A DNA stretch of 64,000 nucleotides, from NCBI GenBank assembly GCA_032164245.1, contig JAVMKO010000206.1, positions 328,401-392,400 of the forward strand, in the 5' to 3' direction. Below, one piece after another: positions 20,669 through 30,880 of this stretch. The notes beneath the pieces are model-generated. The model was not told the origin of the DNA and ran no database searches. It saw only the letters and a program-made list of their open reading frames with translations. Source of the DNA: Sternotherus odoratus. Its lineage: Eukaryota > Chordata > Testudines > Kinosternidae. The position numbers and the translations under genes were made by a program. The first letter of the stretch is position 1, and the number at the start of each line of letters is the position of its first letter.

Positions 20669-21378
20669 TAACAGTCTCCATGACTCATTCACAGGGCTGC
20701 TGTCCGTAGTTGGTTGAGCTCACAAGCTGTGCATGAGAGAGTTGTGTCCATGGGATTTAGATGCTTTTTAAGCAGGTGATTGTCCATGTGTCACATCTCC
20801 AAAGCTGAACTGAAATGTGGTGGCTGCATTCGCCTCCAGGGTCTCCTTAGTCTAAAGAGTCACTAAAACCAGCCCCAGCCCCCACTTATCCCCAGTGAGA
20901 TCCAGACAGTCACAGACACCCTGTCTGACCCCCAGCCCGGGGAAACTTTGTTATGCAGGGGGGCAGCCTGGGAGATTAGTTCCTGAGAGACACTGGCTGG
21001 GGGAAGATGAGAGGTGGGGGGAGAGTCAGCCTGGCCTGGGAGACATCCCTTACCTGGGATGGAGAGGGTGGAAGTGCCCCAGGAGCATGCTGGGAGATGT
21101 AGTGTCTGACTCTCCAGGGAGCAGAAGTGACGTTAAGCAGGGGGATGGTGAGCTGAGCTGCAAATGAGCCTTGGATGCTGTAACTCCTGTGGGGCCATTG
21201 GAGCCTCTCCCGGAGCCAGAGAAGAGTTTTGTGTGAATCCTGAAACAGGGACACCCCTGGGCTGGGGGAGGGGCACGCTCTGCTGGCAACAGGGCCTGGG
21301 GAAGCCCAGCTAGGGGAGGCAAACCCCCCTGGTAGGAGATTTGGGAGGAAATGGATCTCACACCAGTCACGTCGGCTC
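20669..21378 (-). repeat. Right arm of the 0.7-kb inverted repeat
   Basis: This is the reverse-complement partner of 18,921-19,617. Diagnostic shared text includes TCAGCTTTGGAGATATGACA on the left against TGTCACATCTCCAAAGCTGA on the right. The arms enclose a spacer of about 1.05 kb. Confidence 0.8.
21085..21103 (-). promoter_or_regulatory. ZNF143/STAF-like motif (right arm)
   Basis: The complement reads ACTACATCTCCCAGCATGC, the best match to the ZNF143 composite motif in the window. A weaker partner is at about 20,963-20,982. Their mirrored positions follow from the inverted repeat. Confidence 0.65.
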
Positions 21379-22220
21379 ACACCCGTGAAGGAGGAGGAGT
21401 GGGGAGTGTCAGGAGTTTCACGCAGTCACCCAGGTGATTTCGATGACATGGTTATGGAGGAGGATGAAGTGCCTGGGGATAAAATCAGCTGTTCTTCATG
21501 GCGGTCAGAGGCAGTGAAGTAGCTGTGAGTGGTCACCAAAAGTTTCTTTGTGTTCACACCTGTCCAGGAATGAGGCCTAAAGCAGAAATGGGGGAGGGGC
21601 TGTGAATTGAAATCAGGTGGAGAGAGAAATGTGTCCAAACCCAGTGAGACTGGATGTGGGGGAGAAATAACAAGTGATCCCAGCCCCTTCCCCCAGCCTT
21701 AGGTGGGGATTAGCTGCCAACAGCTGCGGCTGCTGCTCTGAGGGGAGCGGTATAAGTGTCTGCCTGTGGGTGCAGCCCACCAGCTGGTTCTCCTGGGGCA
21801 GAAGGTGAGTGGCTGGGCCAGGATGCACTGGCTGGGAGATGAAATATGAACAGGGGTCTAAGGAACCGGTCTCCAGTGGGGGCGTCAAGGATCCTGAGGC
21901 AATGGAGTCTCAGCATCACAGTCAGCAAGAGTCAAAAGTGCTTGGGGGTGAGCAAGGGGGGCAATGGTCCTAGTGGATTTTTTGGGCATCCCTTTCACGC
22001 CTTGCCTACAACAACCCAGCAGTCCCCAGCTTTCTCTCTGCACTAGGGTTGTGTGCTCTGTGGGAAGGGGCCTCTAGGGATGGGTATTTCCAGCTGCATT
22101 AAAGAGTCCTAAAGGAGAAGGAAAAGTTAATGCCTCAGAAAAGTCTGTGTGTGTGTGTGTTGGCTGGATGGGATGGTGTCTGGAAACCCCCTTTTCTCTG
22201 AAGCAGGGAGCAAAATCAGT
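21379..22220. other. Unassigned stretch between the inverted repeat and tRNA-Met
   Basis: It holds a short TG run at about 22,146-22,160 and a possible splice-donor-like text near 21,805, but no gene I can support. Confidence 0.4.
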
Positions 22221-22293
22221 TGCCTTCTCTGAGGCTTGAACTCAGGACCTTCAGATTATGAGACTGACACACTGCCAACTGTGCTAAGGAGGC
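22221..22293 (-). tRNA. tRNA-Met(CAT), elongator type
   Basis: The complement begins GCCTCCTTAGCACAGTTGGC, carries the loop CTCATAA with anticodon CAT (22258-22260), and has a fully paired T-stem (CTGAG/CTCAG around TTCAAGC). The acceptor pairs except for one C-A position, and the D-stem GCAC/GTGT pairs. A TTTT run lies 5 bases downstream as a Pol III terminator. It supplies methionine for elongation; it looks usable, though the T-loop A (TTCAAGC) departs slightly from consensus. Confidence 0.75.
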
Positions 22294-23047
22294 CTGAAGA
22301 GGACTTATCCTTAATACATATAAGACCCTCCTACAGCAGTGACTGGGGCAGCAATGGAGCAAGGGATGTGCAGGAAGAAGAGGGAGATCTGGTGCCCAAT
22401 GACCTGTCCTGGCAGCTTTCTCAGTATCAAATAAATCAGTTCTCTCTGCTAGTGAGAACAAAGAAACAAAGCATGCTGCTCGGGGAGTGGTCTTCAGTGG
22501 CTGTTTGGCAGGGCAGGGAACATGCCGGCTGTGTGTCTTGTGACTGTCTGCTCACCACACATCGGCATTGTCCTCCCCTCCATTGCTTGGTGGCTTTGAA
22601 GCCTTCCCTTGGAGATGTAGCACCCGCTGCCTCTGCTCCAGGTGCCCAGAGGAGGAAAGGTGAGCTGGGCTCCAGCCTGGGACTCTTCCTCCCTCCTGCT
22701 GAGCCCTGAGGATTCAGCCTGGCCCTGGCCCTCCTTTCTGCAAGTGCCATGTGGGCAAGAGGAAGAGCCTGGCACCTGCAAGTGCAGGGACCAACGTTGT
22801 GGATGTCAGGTGAAGCATGAGAAACACAACCGGCAGGGCAACCTCCAGGAATCTCTAGCCAGATGGTTTAGTTCCAGGACCCCAGCTTAGAGTGGCCAGC
22901 CTGTTGAACCAGCTGGATCAAAAACCTACCTGCAGTGCAGATCACTTGCCCCGTGGGAAGGAAAAGAGCTGATTGTGGTTCACCCAGTGTAAGGTCAACC
23001 AGTACATTTAGCTCTAATGGTTAGCAGCAAATTAACTCATTGCCACG
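22294..23047. other. Unassigned stretch between two tRNA loci
   Basis: GC-moderate sequence with short frames on both strands and no recognisable domain. Confidence 0.4.
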
Positions 23048-23105
23048 AGGTCCCACAAAGATCTGAACTCACATCCCTGAGTGCTGAGCATTACACCATG
23101 GGACC
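23048..23105 (-). pseudogene. tRNA-Gln pseudogene lacking its anticodon arm
   Basis: The complement starts GGTCCCATGGTGTAATG and ends TGGGACCT, the two halves of a tRNA-Gln acceptor and D-arm, and the T-arm (TGAGTTCAGATC) is present. It is only 58 bases long because the anticodon arm is missing between CAGCACTC and AGGGATG. It cannot decode. Confidence 0.75.
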
Positions 23106-23359
23106 TAGTATGAGTAGCTAGACCTTGCCCCCCATGACTCTCAGCTAGCCGGCTTGCACTCAGCATTTATTGCTTCCCACCAGCAGTTTCTTCTCACAGA
23201 ACACTCTCTCCTCCTCCATCAACTATAGTCCTGCTCTACCATATCTGTGGGTCCTGCCCTCAGTCCCCACATCCCCCTGCTTTGGCTCTGTTCCCTGCAG
23301 ACCTCAGGAATGTCTGGGGAGGCTGCCCCTCCCTTCACTCAGTGTCCCACTCATCTCAG

Positions 23360-23830
23360 CCAGCTGCAGACTCATCTGGAGCTCAACCAGCTGTCGCCTC
23401 ATCAGGTCATTCAGTCACCCGCTGACCCGCTCCCCTGCCTGGATGGTCTGGTGGAAATCCCACAGGACATTGCAGGACTTGGCACTGTTGGTTTATTAAA
23501 GGTTGTGGTGTTTGCTTGACCCCTGGAACAAAGCTGCCAACTCCTCCCTCACCGACTCCCATCAATCCCCCTGGTTGCGGTAGACCCCTCTGATGTTTTC
23601 CTGTTCTGCCAACACCATCAGGACTCACCGCCCCGCTCCTTTGTCTTGCAGACTCTGGATGTTCAGCTTCCAGTATCCTCTGGCCTTGCTCAGGGAATTG
23701 AGGTGCACGGTGAGAGCTGCGTGATCTGAACAGTCCATTGGCACTGCCCTGCACTGGGCTGTCAACGGTCTCTCCTTCATGGAAATCTGGTCAATGCCAT
23801 TCCTGGGGTACCCCATTGGTGGCTGGTGTC
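23360..23830 (-). pseudogene. Non-LTR retrotransposon endonuclease fragment
   Basis: A minus-strand frame at 23,625-23,816 reads GIDQISMKERPL, then CSDHAALTVHLNSL, then ARGYWKLNIQSLQD. The S-D-H motif followed by GYWKLN is typical of the end of LINE apurinic endonuclease domains. The following sequence is broken. The exact LINE clade is unclear. Confidence 0.5.
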
Positions 23831-24340
23831 AGCTTGGGTCAGAGGAATAGCATGCCCAGCATGGGGCAGGATCATTGCCTGTGGGTGGGGGGGCCCCTGT
23901 GCTGGAGGAGGGTCCCACTGGGAAATGAATGGATCTGAGGTGGATGGGAAGGCTCAGGGTCAGCCTGCCCTGGCAGTAGCAGCGGGGGGGGGGGCACTAG
24001 GACCCTGCGATGGCAGTTGATGCAGGGAGGCAGCATGGAGCTGCAGGGGAGAGACAGGGACGCTCAGCTCCAGAGCAGAGGGAGGGGCCGTGGCAGCAAG
24101 GGAGGGGCAGGGACACTCAGGGAGACAGGTGGGGTGACAGGCAGGGCTGGGGAAGAGACCCAGCTCTGGACATTGGTGGAGCTGGGACCCTGGGCCCTGA
24201 ATGTTGCTGGAGCCCAGGCACCAGGGGCCCAGATAATTCGCTGCCCCTGCCAGGATCCAAACTAGCACCTTGTGAGCTCTAGTGCTGCCAGGCAGATGTG
24301 CCGGGTGTGAGGGAGCAGCCTGAACACCCCTTAAATGTGT
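23831..24340. other. Unassigned, GC-rich, CAGGGACACTCAGG-type short repeats
   Basis: Nothing beyond low-grade G-rich repetition can be supported. Confidence 0.4.
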
Positions 24341-24414
24341 GTCTCTATGGTACAATGGGCCAGAGTATTTGGCTGTTAATTAGAAGGCTGGTGGCTTGAG
24401 CCCACCCAGAGATG
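24341..24414 (+). pseudogene. tRNA-Asn(GTT)-like, probably decayed
   Basis: The 74 bases follow tRNA-Asn: GTCTCTATGGTACAATGGGC, anticodon GTT at 24375-24377, and a T-arm ending GAGCCCACCC. The anticodon stem relies on wobble pairs, the T-loop reads CTTGAGC instead of TTCGAGC, and no T4 terminator follows closely. I judge it a pseudogene, with a small chance that it is expressed. Confidence 0.65.
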
Positions 24415-24699
24415 TCAATAACCCCCTGCCTCTCAAAGATCTGCTCAGAGTGTTAAGAGCCCCTTTGCTGTCTGAAAACCATCCCTTGTGCCCTCAGTGT
24501 TTTCAGCTGGTGGCCCGTAGAGTGCGCTGGACACACCTCAGAAATCCAGGCTGCAGGCTCAGGCTTAATCCTCAAGGCCGAGCACAAAAGCCTTCAGCGT
24601 GGCACGTTTTGCTCCCTTCCCGCTTCTGCCCAAGTCACAAGGAAGAACTGGACGAGGGACGCCAGCTCCAAAACTGCCTCCTTCCCACTTTGTAGGCTG

Positions 24700-25195
24700 C
24701 TGGGATGTTATTAATATGAACTGGGACCGTATCGATCACTGATCTGGGATAGTGGCGAAAGCGGGGGAAGGGCCAGGAATAACCTCCCCTACTGGGAGCT
24801 CAGGCGCACACTGCTGAGCCTCTGGGAGAGCAGGGGAGGGCAAGGAGCTGTTCCCCCCACCAGATGAGTCCTTCCCATGACCTCCCCAGCACATTTCCCT
24901 GCCCTCCCAGAGCCTCAGCGTCTGGTGTCTGAGCTCCCTGCAGGGGGAGGCTCCTCCCAGCGCCTTTCCCCAGGCACCTTCCCCCACTCTCCTGGAGCTT
25001 CAGCAACGCTCCAGGAGCACAGGGCAAGGCCCTGGGAGCAGCCTCCCTGCAGGGAGCTCAGACAACCGAGGCTGGGGCTCTGGGGGGGCAGGGGAGGGGC
25101 CAAGAGCAGCCTCCCTTGCCGAGCCCTGGCGGGCCAGTCACAGCAGTTCCGGGGGCCAGATCTGGCCTGCAGGCCGTAGTTTGCCCACCCGTGAC
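24700..25195. mobile_element. Probable hAT fragment ahead of the tRNA-Ser block copy 2
   Basis: The right edge GTAGTTTGCCCACCCGTG at about 25,173-25,190 looks like a hAT terminus abutting the duplicated block. It is preceded by GGGCCAGATCTGGCCTG, common near such ends. No left terminus was found. Confidence 0.35.
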
Positions 25196-25500
25196 ATACA
25201 GCAACATCATTAACCACAAACACACTCTCCTCATGCTCCAGACAGAAGGGAAATGAACAGGAATTCTTGCTGTTCAGCCATGGACACACTTACACAATGG
25301 CACAGCAGTGAGTGTGTGGTGGAAGCTGGTCTGAGGAAACAATTGGAAATGATCACTCAGTGAGAACAAAAGTAGAGTGTAATGACAAAAGCTTCCCAAG
25401 CAACTAGTTGTGGCCAAGTGGTTAAGGTGCTAGACATGAAATCTCTTGGGGTGTCTGTGCACAGGTTCAAATCCTGTCAACTATGGTGGAAGTGAAGTTC
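25196..25500 (+). repeat. tRNA-Ser block, copy 2 of 3
   Basis: Shares flank and tRNA with 17,376-17,690 (for example TTCTTGCTGTTCAGCCATGG in both). Scattered differences show it is not recent. Confidence 0.8.
25404..25485 (+). pseudogene. tRNA-Ser(TGA)-like, probably decayed
   Basis: 82 bases with GGCCAAGTGGTTAAGG, a variable arm and AGGTTCAAATCC. Six of seven acceptor pairs hold (CTAGTTG with CAACTAT). The anticodon region reads CATGAAA, giving TGA but without the universal T before it. Better preserved than copy 1, yet unlikely to work. Confidence 0.6.
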
Positions 25501-25952
25501 AACAAGAGGAAGTCTTTCTATCAGGTCCTTCCAAATGCTAAAGGTTGAGACGTTTCTTAGAGGTTCCAGACTCAGAATTGTCACAAGATCTCACACCCAC
25601 CATTAGAGCTCGATTTTTAGCTCCCAGTTATACACCTAAATTTTTGCCCAGTTTTCATCTTGGGTCAACCTGAATGTCTATTGTTATTATTACAATGTTG
25701 GTTAGCCTAGGTAGCAAGGGGGGAAATACTTTGCCCATGTCTATTTGTGTAAAAGGTCAGGCAGCCTGGACTTTGAGGTGCACAGTGGGAATATGCGCAC
25801 AATCTGTTACTAGTCAGTGGGAAGCTTTGATTTTCATCTGGTCTCCAACATGCTTCCCAACATCATGTAGAAGTTGGGGGAATGAGGAAAAACAATGGAT
25901 TTGTTTAAATTGCAAGTGAAGATGGTTTTTTAAAAAAACTGTAGTGGGGCTG

Positions 25953-26024
25953 TTCCCTGACTGGGAATTGAACCCAGGCCTTGACAGTGAGAGTGCCAAA
26001 TCCTAACCCCTAGACCACCAGGGA
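25953..26024 (-). tRNA. tRNA-Glu(CTC)
   Basis: The complement runs TCCCTGGTGGTCTAGGGG to CCCAGTCAGGGAA, 72 bases. The acceptor stem pairs fully, the anticodon arm TGGCA/TGTCA encloses CTCTCAC with anticodon CTC (25989-25991), and the T-arm CTGGG/CCCAG around TTCAATT is perfect. A T7 run lies about 13 bases downstream on the same strand, suitable as a Pol III terminator. The best-preserved tRNA in the window. Confidence 0.85.
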
Positions 26025-26159
26025 AGTGATGAAGCCATTTTTCTTCTTACCTGGACTACACTTTCTTAGGCTACTTTCTATCCAGTTTCTGAAGCTGTTC
26101 CTTTGTCCATTCCCTAGACTAAGATCAGAGAGTGCAGGAAACCAGGGCCGGCGACAGGG

Positions 26160-26250
26160 TGGTACAACGGTTACAGCTGTACCGGGCCCCGGACTTCAGG
26201 GGGGCCCCCCTGAAGTCTGGGGCCGGTACAGCTGTAACCGTTGTCGCTGG
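26160..26250. repeat. 90-bp palindrome near the hAT left end
   Basis: ACAACGGTTACAGCTGTACC and its continuation are mirrored by GGTACAGCTGTAACCGTTGT, centred on GGGGGGCCCCCC. It may be an internal fold-back of the element. Confidence 0.8.
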
Positions 26251-26399
26251 GGCTGTGAGCGAGGCGCGGCTCGGGCAGCCGCTGCCGTGCTCACCAGCCC
26301 CCTCCCCCGGCACCCAGCAGCCTCCTCCACCCCCCTTTGCCAGCCCCGCCCCCCTTTGCTTCTTCCGGCCGGCCACGCAGCCGCAGCACATGCGGGGGT

Positions 26400-27110
26400 T
26401 GGGGCCCGCAGGAGGTAGGAGACCGGCCGGGGGGGGGCCGTGGGAGATCGGCCGGGGGGGGCAGTGGGAGATCGGCCGGGGGGGGGCAGCGGGAGGCAGG
26501 AGATCGGCGGGGGGGCGCAAGAGGCAGGAGACCGGCTGGGGGGGCCACGGGAGGCAGGAGATCGGCGGGGGGGGGGGTGCGGGAGGCAGGAGACCGGCCG
26601 GGGGGGCCGCGGGAGATCAGCCGGGGGGGCCGTGGGAGATCGGCCGGGGGGGCGCGGGAGGCGGGAGACCGGCCGGGGGGGGCCCGCTGGAGACCGGCTG
26701 GGGGGGCGCCGCGGGAGGTAGGAGACCGGCGGAGGGGGGGCCCTCGGGCAGTGGGAGATTGGCCAGGGGGGGCGCGGGAGGCAGGAGACCAGCGTGGGGG
26801 GGGCATGGGAGATCGGCCAGGGGGGGGGCCGCGGGAGGCAGGAGACCGGCGGGGGGGCCGCGGGAGGCAGGAGACGGGGGGAGCGCAGGCGGGGGGAGAC
26901 TGGCCGTGGGCGGGGGGGCCGTGGGCGGCGGGAGATCGGCCGAGGGGGGCCGCGGGCGGCGGGAGACTGGCAGGGGGGGCCCCGCAGGTGGCGGGAGACT
27001 GGTGGGGGGGGCCCACGGGTGGCGGGAGACTGGCGGGGGGCCCCATGGGCAGCATTAGACTGGCGGTGGGGGCCCATGGGCGGCGGGAGACCGGGGGGGA
27101 GCCCTACGGT
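26400..27110. repeat. G-rich degenerate tandem array inside the hAT
   Basis: Units of the type GCGGGAGGCAGGAGACCGGC followed by G runs of five to nine recur irregularly. The long open frames through it are compositional. G-quadruplex potential on the + strand is high. Confidence 0.8.
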
Positions 27111-27149
27111 CTGCCATACTGGGCCCCAAAATTCCTGTCGCCGGCCCTG

Positions 27150-28091
27150 CAGGAAACCCCATGCTTAGGGTCACAACCTGCACCCAACCCAAGGTACTGA
27201 AACAAACTCAAATGATGCTTCCTCCAGCAGGATCACAGAGCAGCACAAAGAAAACCCCGAGAAACAATCCTCCCCTGAATTCATTTACCCCATCGCAACC
27301 CTCTCAGGAGTCTGCCTGGACACTTTGCAAGGAAGGACACTGAGCGGATAGGAGCTCTGGCAAAGAGCCCCAGGGAGGGGTGTTGCTCTTCCTCAGTGTG
27401 AGCTGATCCCGTCCGGATTCTATGTAATGGGGCTCTGAGCTTTGCCATCTTGTGAGTTCTGTGTCCTCAATAAGCAGTCAAAGTGTTGAATCCCCCGGAT
27501 CCTTCTGCTGGGAGCATGATGATTGCACAACAGCTGCAAACCCTTTCCCCTTCTCCTTGTCCTCCTCGGCTTCCCCAGACCTTCCCCACAAATGGTTCTA
27601 TCAGAGGTTGGAGGGATCTAAGGACCTGCAGGTTTTCCTCAACCACAGCTTAAGGCAAACAGTGATTCCCTTCTCTGACACTCCTGGGCTTGGGCTTCTG
27701 GAGTTTTTCTCCAGGGGGATTTGATTCCCTGTGAAAATGTGTGTGTGGCCTGCAGTGAACTTGCTTGTCTGCCCACTCCCTGGGAGCTGAGAAGCTTTTT
27801 CTGACTCTCCCTGACTCAATGAGTCCAACATCATCTCCCCCGGTGTATGAATCCTAAATTCCACCCTCCCTCCCAGATTTCTGTGACCAGCGATGGTGAC
27901 AACAGCTAAATCAACCCCACCTCTCTGGTCTAGAAAGCAGCATCGCTCCAGCCTTGTAACAGCTCCAGTTTGCTTGCTGGAGAAGTAATAAACCAGGAAA
28001 GAAGGCAAAGGTCAGAAAAGGAATCTCAGCTCACAAATAAACACCCTCAGGGCTCCTTCTGCACTGAGACTAGGCAGTTGACTGACTTCAA
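27150..28091. other. Unassigned stretch
   Basis: Ordinary mixed composition with no domain-bearing frame and no RNA. Confidence 0.4.
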
Positions 28092-28164
28092 ATCCAGCTA
28101 GCTCAGTCACTAGCACCTGATATTCTTAATTCCACCCTCATGAATTCAAGCCCCCTGTTGGGCT
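28092..28164 (+). pseudogene. tRNA-Lys(CTT) pseudogene
   Basis: 73 bases with CCAGCTAGCTCAGTCACTAG, anticodon CTT at 28125-28127, and a T-arm AATTCAAGCCCC ending GTTGGGC, as in tRNA-Lys-CTT. The anticodon stem is broken and the D-loop lacks the GG, so it is decayed. Confidence 0.7.
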
Positions 28165-28960
28165 GTAGCGATAGCCCTTAGGTGTCCCTCTTCTGCTTAT
28201 AGTTACAGCCCAAAATGAAATACCCTCTCTTCACCAACTTAGGTAGCTAATATTTCTTCCTCCCTAAGAAAGTAAAGTCTACCAGTCCCTTACTTCACAC
28301 TCCCCAGCATGAGCCTGTGTATCAAGAAAAAGCAGCGTGACCCTGTGTATCAAGTTACCCCACAGGAGCTTTCTTTCTTCTTTTGCTCTTTCTCAGCAAG
28401 GGGGAGAAAAAGAGGCAAACTGGTTTAACATTGGAGGGAACCTGTTGGATAGCTTAGTAGAAATTTGCAATACTATAACTATTTCCCACGCCCGCTTAAG
28501 AATGAAATGCAGGATCAGTGTGGGGTGAGGAACCAACTCTGTTTTACTGGGGAGCCTGCTTGCTCCCCAGAATCAATAATGAGCAAGTGGGGAGATCCAG
28601 GTTGCAGTTCAAACATCCAATCAGGCTGGCCAGGGGCAGACATCAGGCCTGCAAGGGAAAGGTGAGTGTGGCTGTGAATTCACAAAGGCCTTTGGTGGGA
28701 ACTCAGCCTATTGGACAAAGGTGATGAGGTGGCTGTGACCTCACAGAGCTCCCTTGACAACAGCCAGGCAGGACAGGGATGTGGGGCAAGAGAAACCTCA
28801 CAGACCCCTGTAACCTGGCTGCAGCAAGTCTCCATCTCGTGGCCTCTCTGTGAGGACCAAGAGAGGACTGGTGTGGAGGAGATTCTGTGGGAGGTTTTTT
28901 ACATTTCTGTGTGGATTTTGTCAAAGGAAATCATCATCTGTGCACAAGGTAAGACCAAAT
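28165..28960. other. Unassigned stretch before the CR1 end
   Basis: No gene or named repeat that I can support. Confidence 0.4.
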
Positions 28961-28969
28961 CTACGTTTC

Positions 28970-29541
28970 TTTGTACCAGACGGGGGACGCTATCCAAGCA
29001 GATTTTCAGGTAGAAATAGAGAGGGTACAAAATGCCTCTGTACTGGCCACTGTTGCAACCCCTCCTGGAATATTGTGTCTATTTCTGGTGTCCTAATTTG
29101 AGACAGATTCCGATGAACTGGGGAGGGGTTCACAGAAGAGCCACAGGAATGGTGAATGGAAACATGCATCGTGCTGACAGACTCTAGGAGATGAATCAAA
29201 GAGACGGTTAAGGATGAGCCTAAGGGAACAAATATTTAGTAATGGGCTCTTCACTTTAGCAGATCAAGGTTATGAGCAGACAAAGTCTGCAGGCTGAAGC
29301 TAGACCAATTCACACTGGAAATAAGGTTTGCATTATTAACATCAGGGTTTGGAGCAATTCACTGAAGGTTGTGTTGGATCCTCCAGAACTGGCCTTTTAA
29401 AATTCAAGATTGGGTGTTTTTCTAAAAAAAATCTGCTCTAATTCTTATGGGAATTATGTTGAGGGACATTCTATGGTCGATGAGAAACAGAAATACAGAC
29501 CAGAGTGGTTCCTTCGGGCCTTGGAATTTATTAATCTGAGC
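28970..29541 (+). mobile_element. CR1 LINE, 3' end fragment
   Basis: The text TGGAATATTGTGTCTATTTC, then TTAAAATTCAAGATTGGGTG, then TTCTATGGTCGA matches the highly conserved end of CR1 elements in turtles, birds and crocodilians. It is 5'-truncated, as is usual for CR1, and ends near TTGGAATTTATTAATCTGAG. No intact reading frame. Confidence 0.75.
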
Positions 29542-29544
29542 CTC

Positions 29545-30693
29545 ACAGGGGGCATTTGGAATTTGTCCCTTTTTGCTGCTCTCTTCCTCCTTCCCTCTTG
29601 TCCCTTCTTCTCTTTTCTCCTCCATTTCTTTCTGCTGCTTTTCTTCTTGGTGAGGGTGGAGATGTGCTCCAGCTGTCATCCTAGGAGGCCCTCACAAAGA
29701 GGTGGGGCTGGAATTGTGCACTGATGGTGATCTCCACCATAGTGCTCTCCTGTGGTGACTTGTGCTGTCTTTTGCCCATCTGTTGAGAACCCTCGGCCTT
29801 CAGGCCTGAGAGTCTCCACACTGATCGGCCAAGTGTAGGGCTATTGCTGAGTTAATCGGGAGGAGACTGAGGCACTCTTGGCTGAGTGCAGTGAGGCCTA
29901 AGGCTCAATTCAACAGCATTTCTTTGTCTAAGTGGCTCTTGGCACTCTGCTGGTCATGGCCTCGATTGAAGGCCCAGATCAAAAAGAAGCAAGGATGTGA
30001 CTAGAAGAGGATGGTTTCAAGCCAATGTTCTCTGGGTGGGAAGTGGGAGGGAGTGTGGGGTGGTTAGGTCTCCCCCCCATCCTTTTTGATTGGCAAACTA
30101 CGGTACCCCTAGGGACAGGGGTTGCAGCAGCCTTGGGACAAGGAAAGTGTGGGGTGTACTTGGCTTCTGCTCAGTGCAGGGCCTTCCAGAGGGGTGAGGG
30201 GTGGGTGTCCTCCTTTCTCTCTCTCTCCCCCTGCCCCACTCCGTTGTGATCTCTGAGGTGGGAAGGGAGAGGTGCCCTCTCCCTCTTAGCAACTCACTGA
30301 CGAGAAGGGGAGGTAGAGATGTGGAGCAAGTCACCATTTTAAGTGTGTAGCATACTTCTCACTAATCCTAAAACAATATTTCTTTATTTTTGAATATGTG
30401 TTTTTGTATGCTACAATTCTATGAGTTTAGAAAAAATAGAAAAATAATGTGAAATGATTTTTAATATATTGACAAATATTTTGTATGATTTCACAGTACC
30501 TGCATTAATTATACAGCTACTTTTATACCTGATTAAGAATTTAATGCAACACTGACACAGTATAGTGTTTAATGGTTTGCATAAATTTTACATATATTTG
30601 CAAGTATTAATTTTCCCCACTGTTGCTTTGGTCCACGAAGCCCCTTCAAAAATCTAATATGGCCCTTGTCTCATAAAGTTTGGAGACCCCTGA
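29545..30693. other. Unassigned; ends in a hAT-like terminus
   Basis: The last part, AAAGTTTGGAGACCCCTG ending at 30,692, resembles a hAT end abutting tRNA-Ser block copy 3. The left end was not found. 30,350-30,600 is AT-rich. Confidence 0.35.
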
Positions 30694-30880
30694 CTTACAC
30701 AATAGCACAGCAGTGAGTGTGTTGTGGAAGCTGGTCTGAGGAAACAATTGGAAGTGATCACTCAGTGAGAAAAAAACTAGTGTCATGAGAAGCCCAGCCT
30801 AAGTTAGTAGTTGTGGCCAAGTGGTTAAGGTGATGGGCTAGAAATCCATTGGGGTTCCCTACACAGAATCTTCAGACGTA
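30694..30880 (+). repeat. tRNA-Ser block, copy 3 of 3 (shortened)
   Basis: Starts at CTTACACAATAGCACAGCAG, matching the flank of copies 1 and 2, and ends soon after a truncated tRNA. Confidence 0.75.
30807..30869 (+). pseudogene. tRNA-Ser(AGA), 3'-truncated
   Basis: The 5' half is nearly perfect (GTAGTTGTGGCCAAGTGG, anticodon AGA at 30840-30842, CCATTGGGG). The sequence departs after CTACACAGAATC, losing the T-arm and 3' acceptor. Confidence 0.75.

Larger units (their letters stand above)
26143..27149. mobile_element. Non-autonomous hAT element, 1.0 kb, perfect ends and duplication
   Basis: The 16-bp ends CAGGGCCGGCGACAGG and CCTGTCGCCGGCCCTG are exact inverted repeats, and CAGGAAAC is duplicated at 26135-26142 and 27150-27157. 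Inside is a 90-bp palindrome (26,160-26,250) and a G-rich tandem array. No transposase. Confidence 0.9.

Noticed and set aside
22236..22890. Plus-strand open frames of 82-157 codons around the tRNA-Met
   Set aside because: They run antisense through the tRNA and show no domain, codon signal or splice context.
26132..27200. Glycine- and proline-rich frames of about 250-310 codons
   Set aside because: They lie within the G-rich array of a hAT element bounded by perfect inverted ends; the composition explains the lack of stops.
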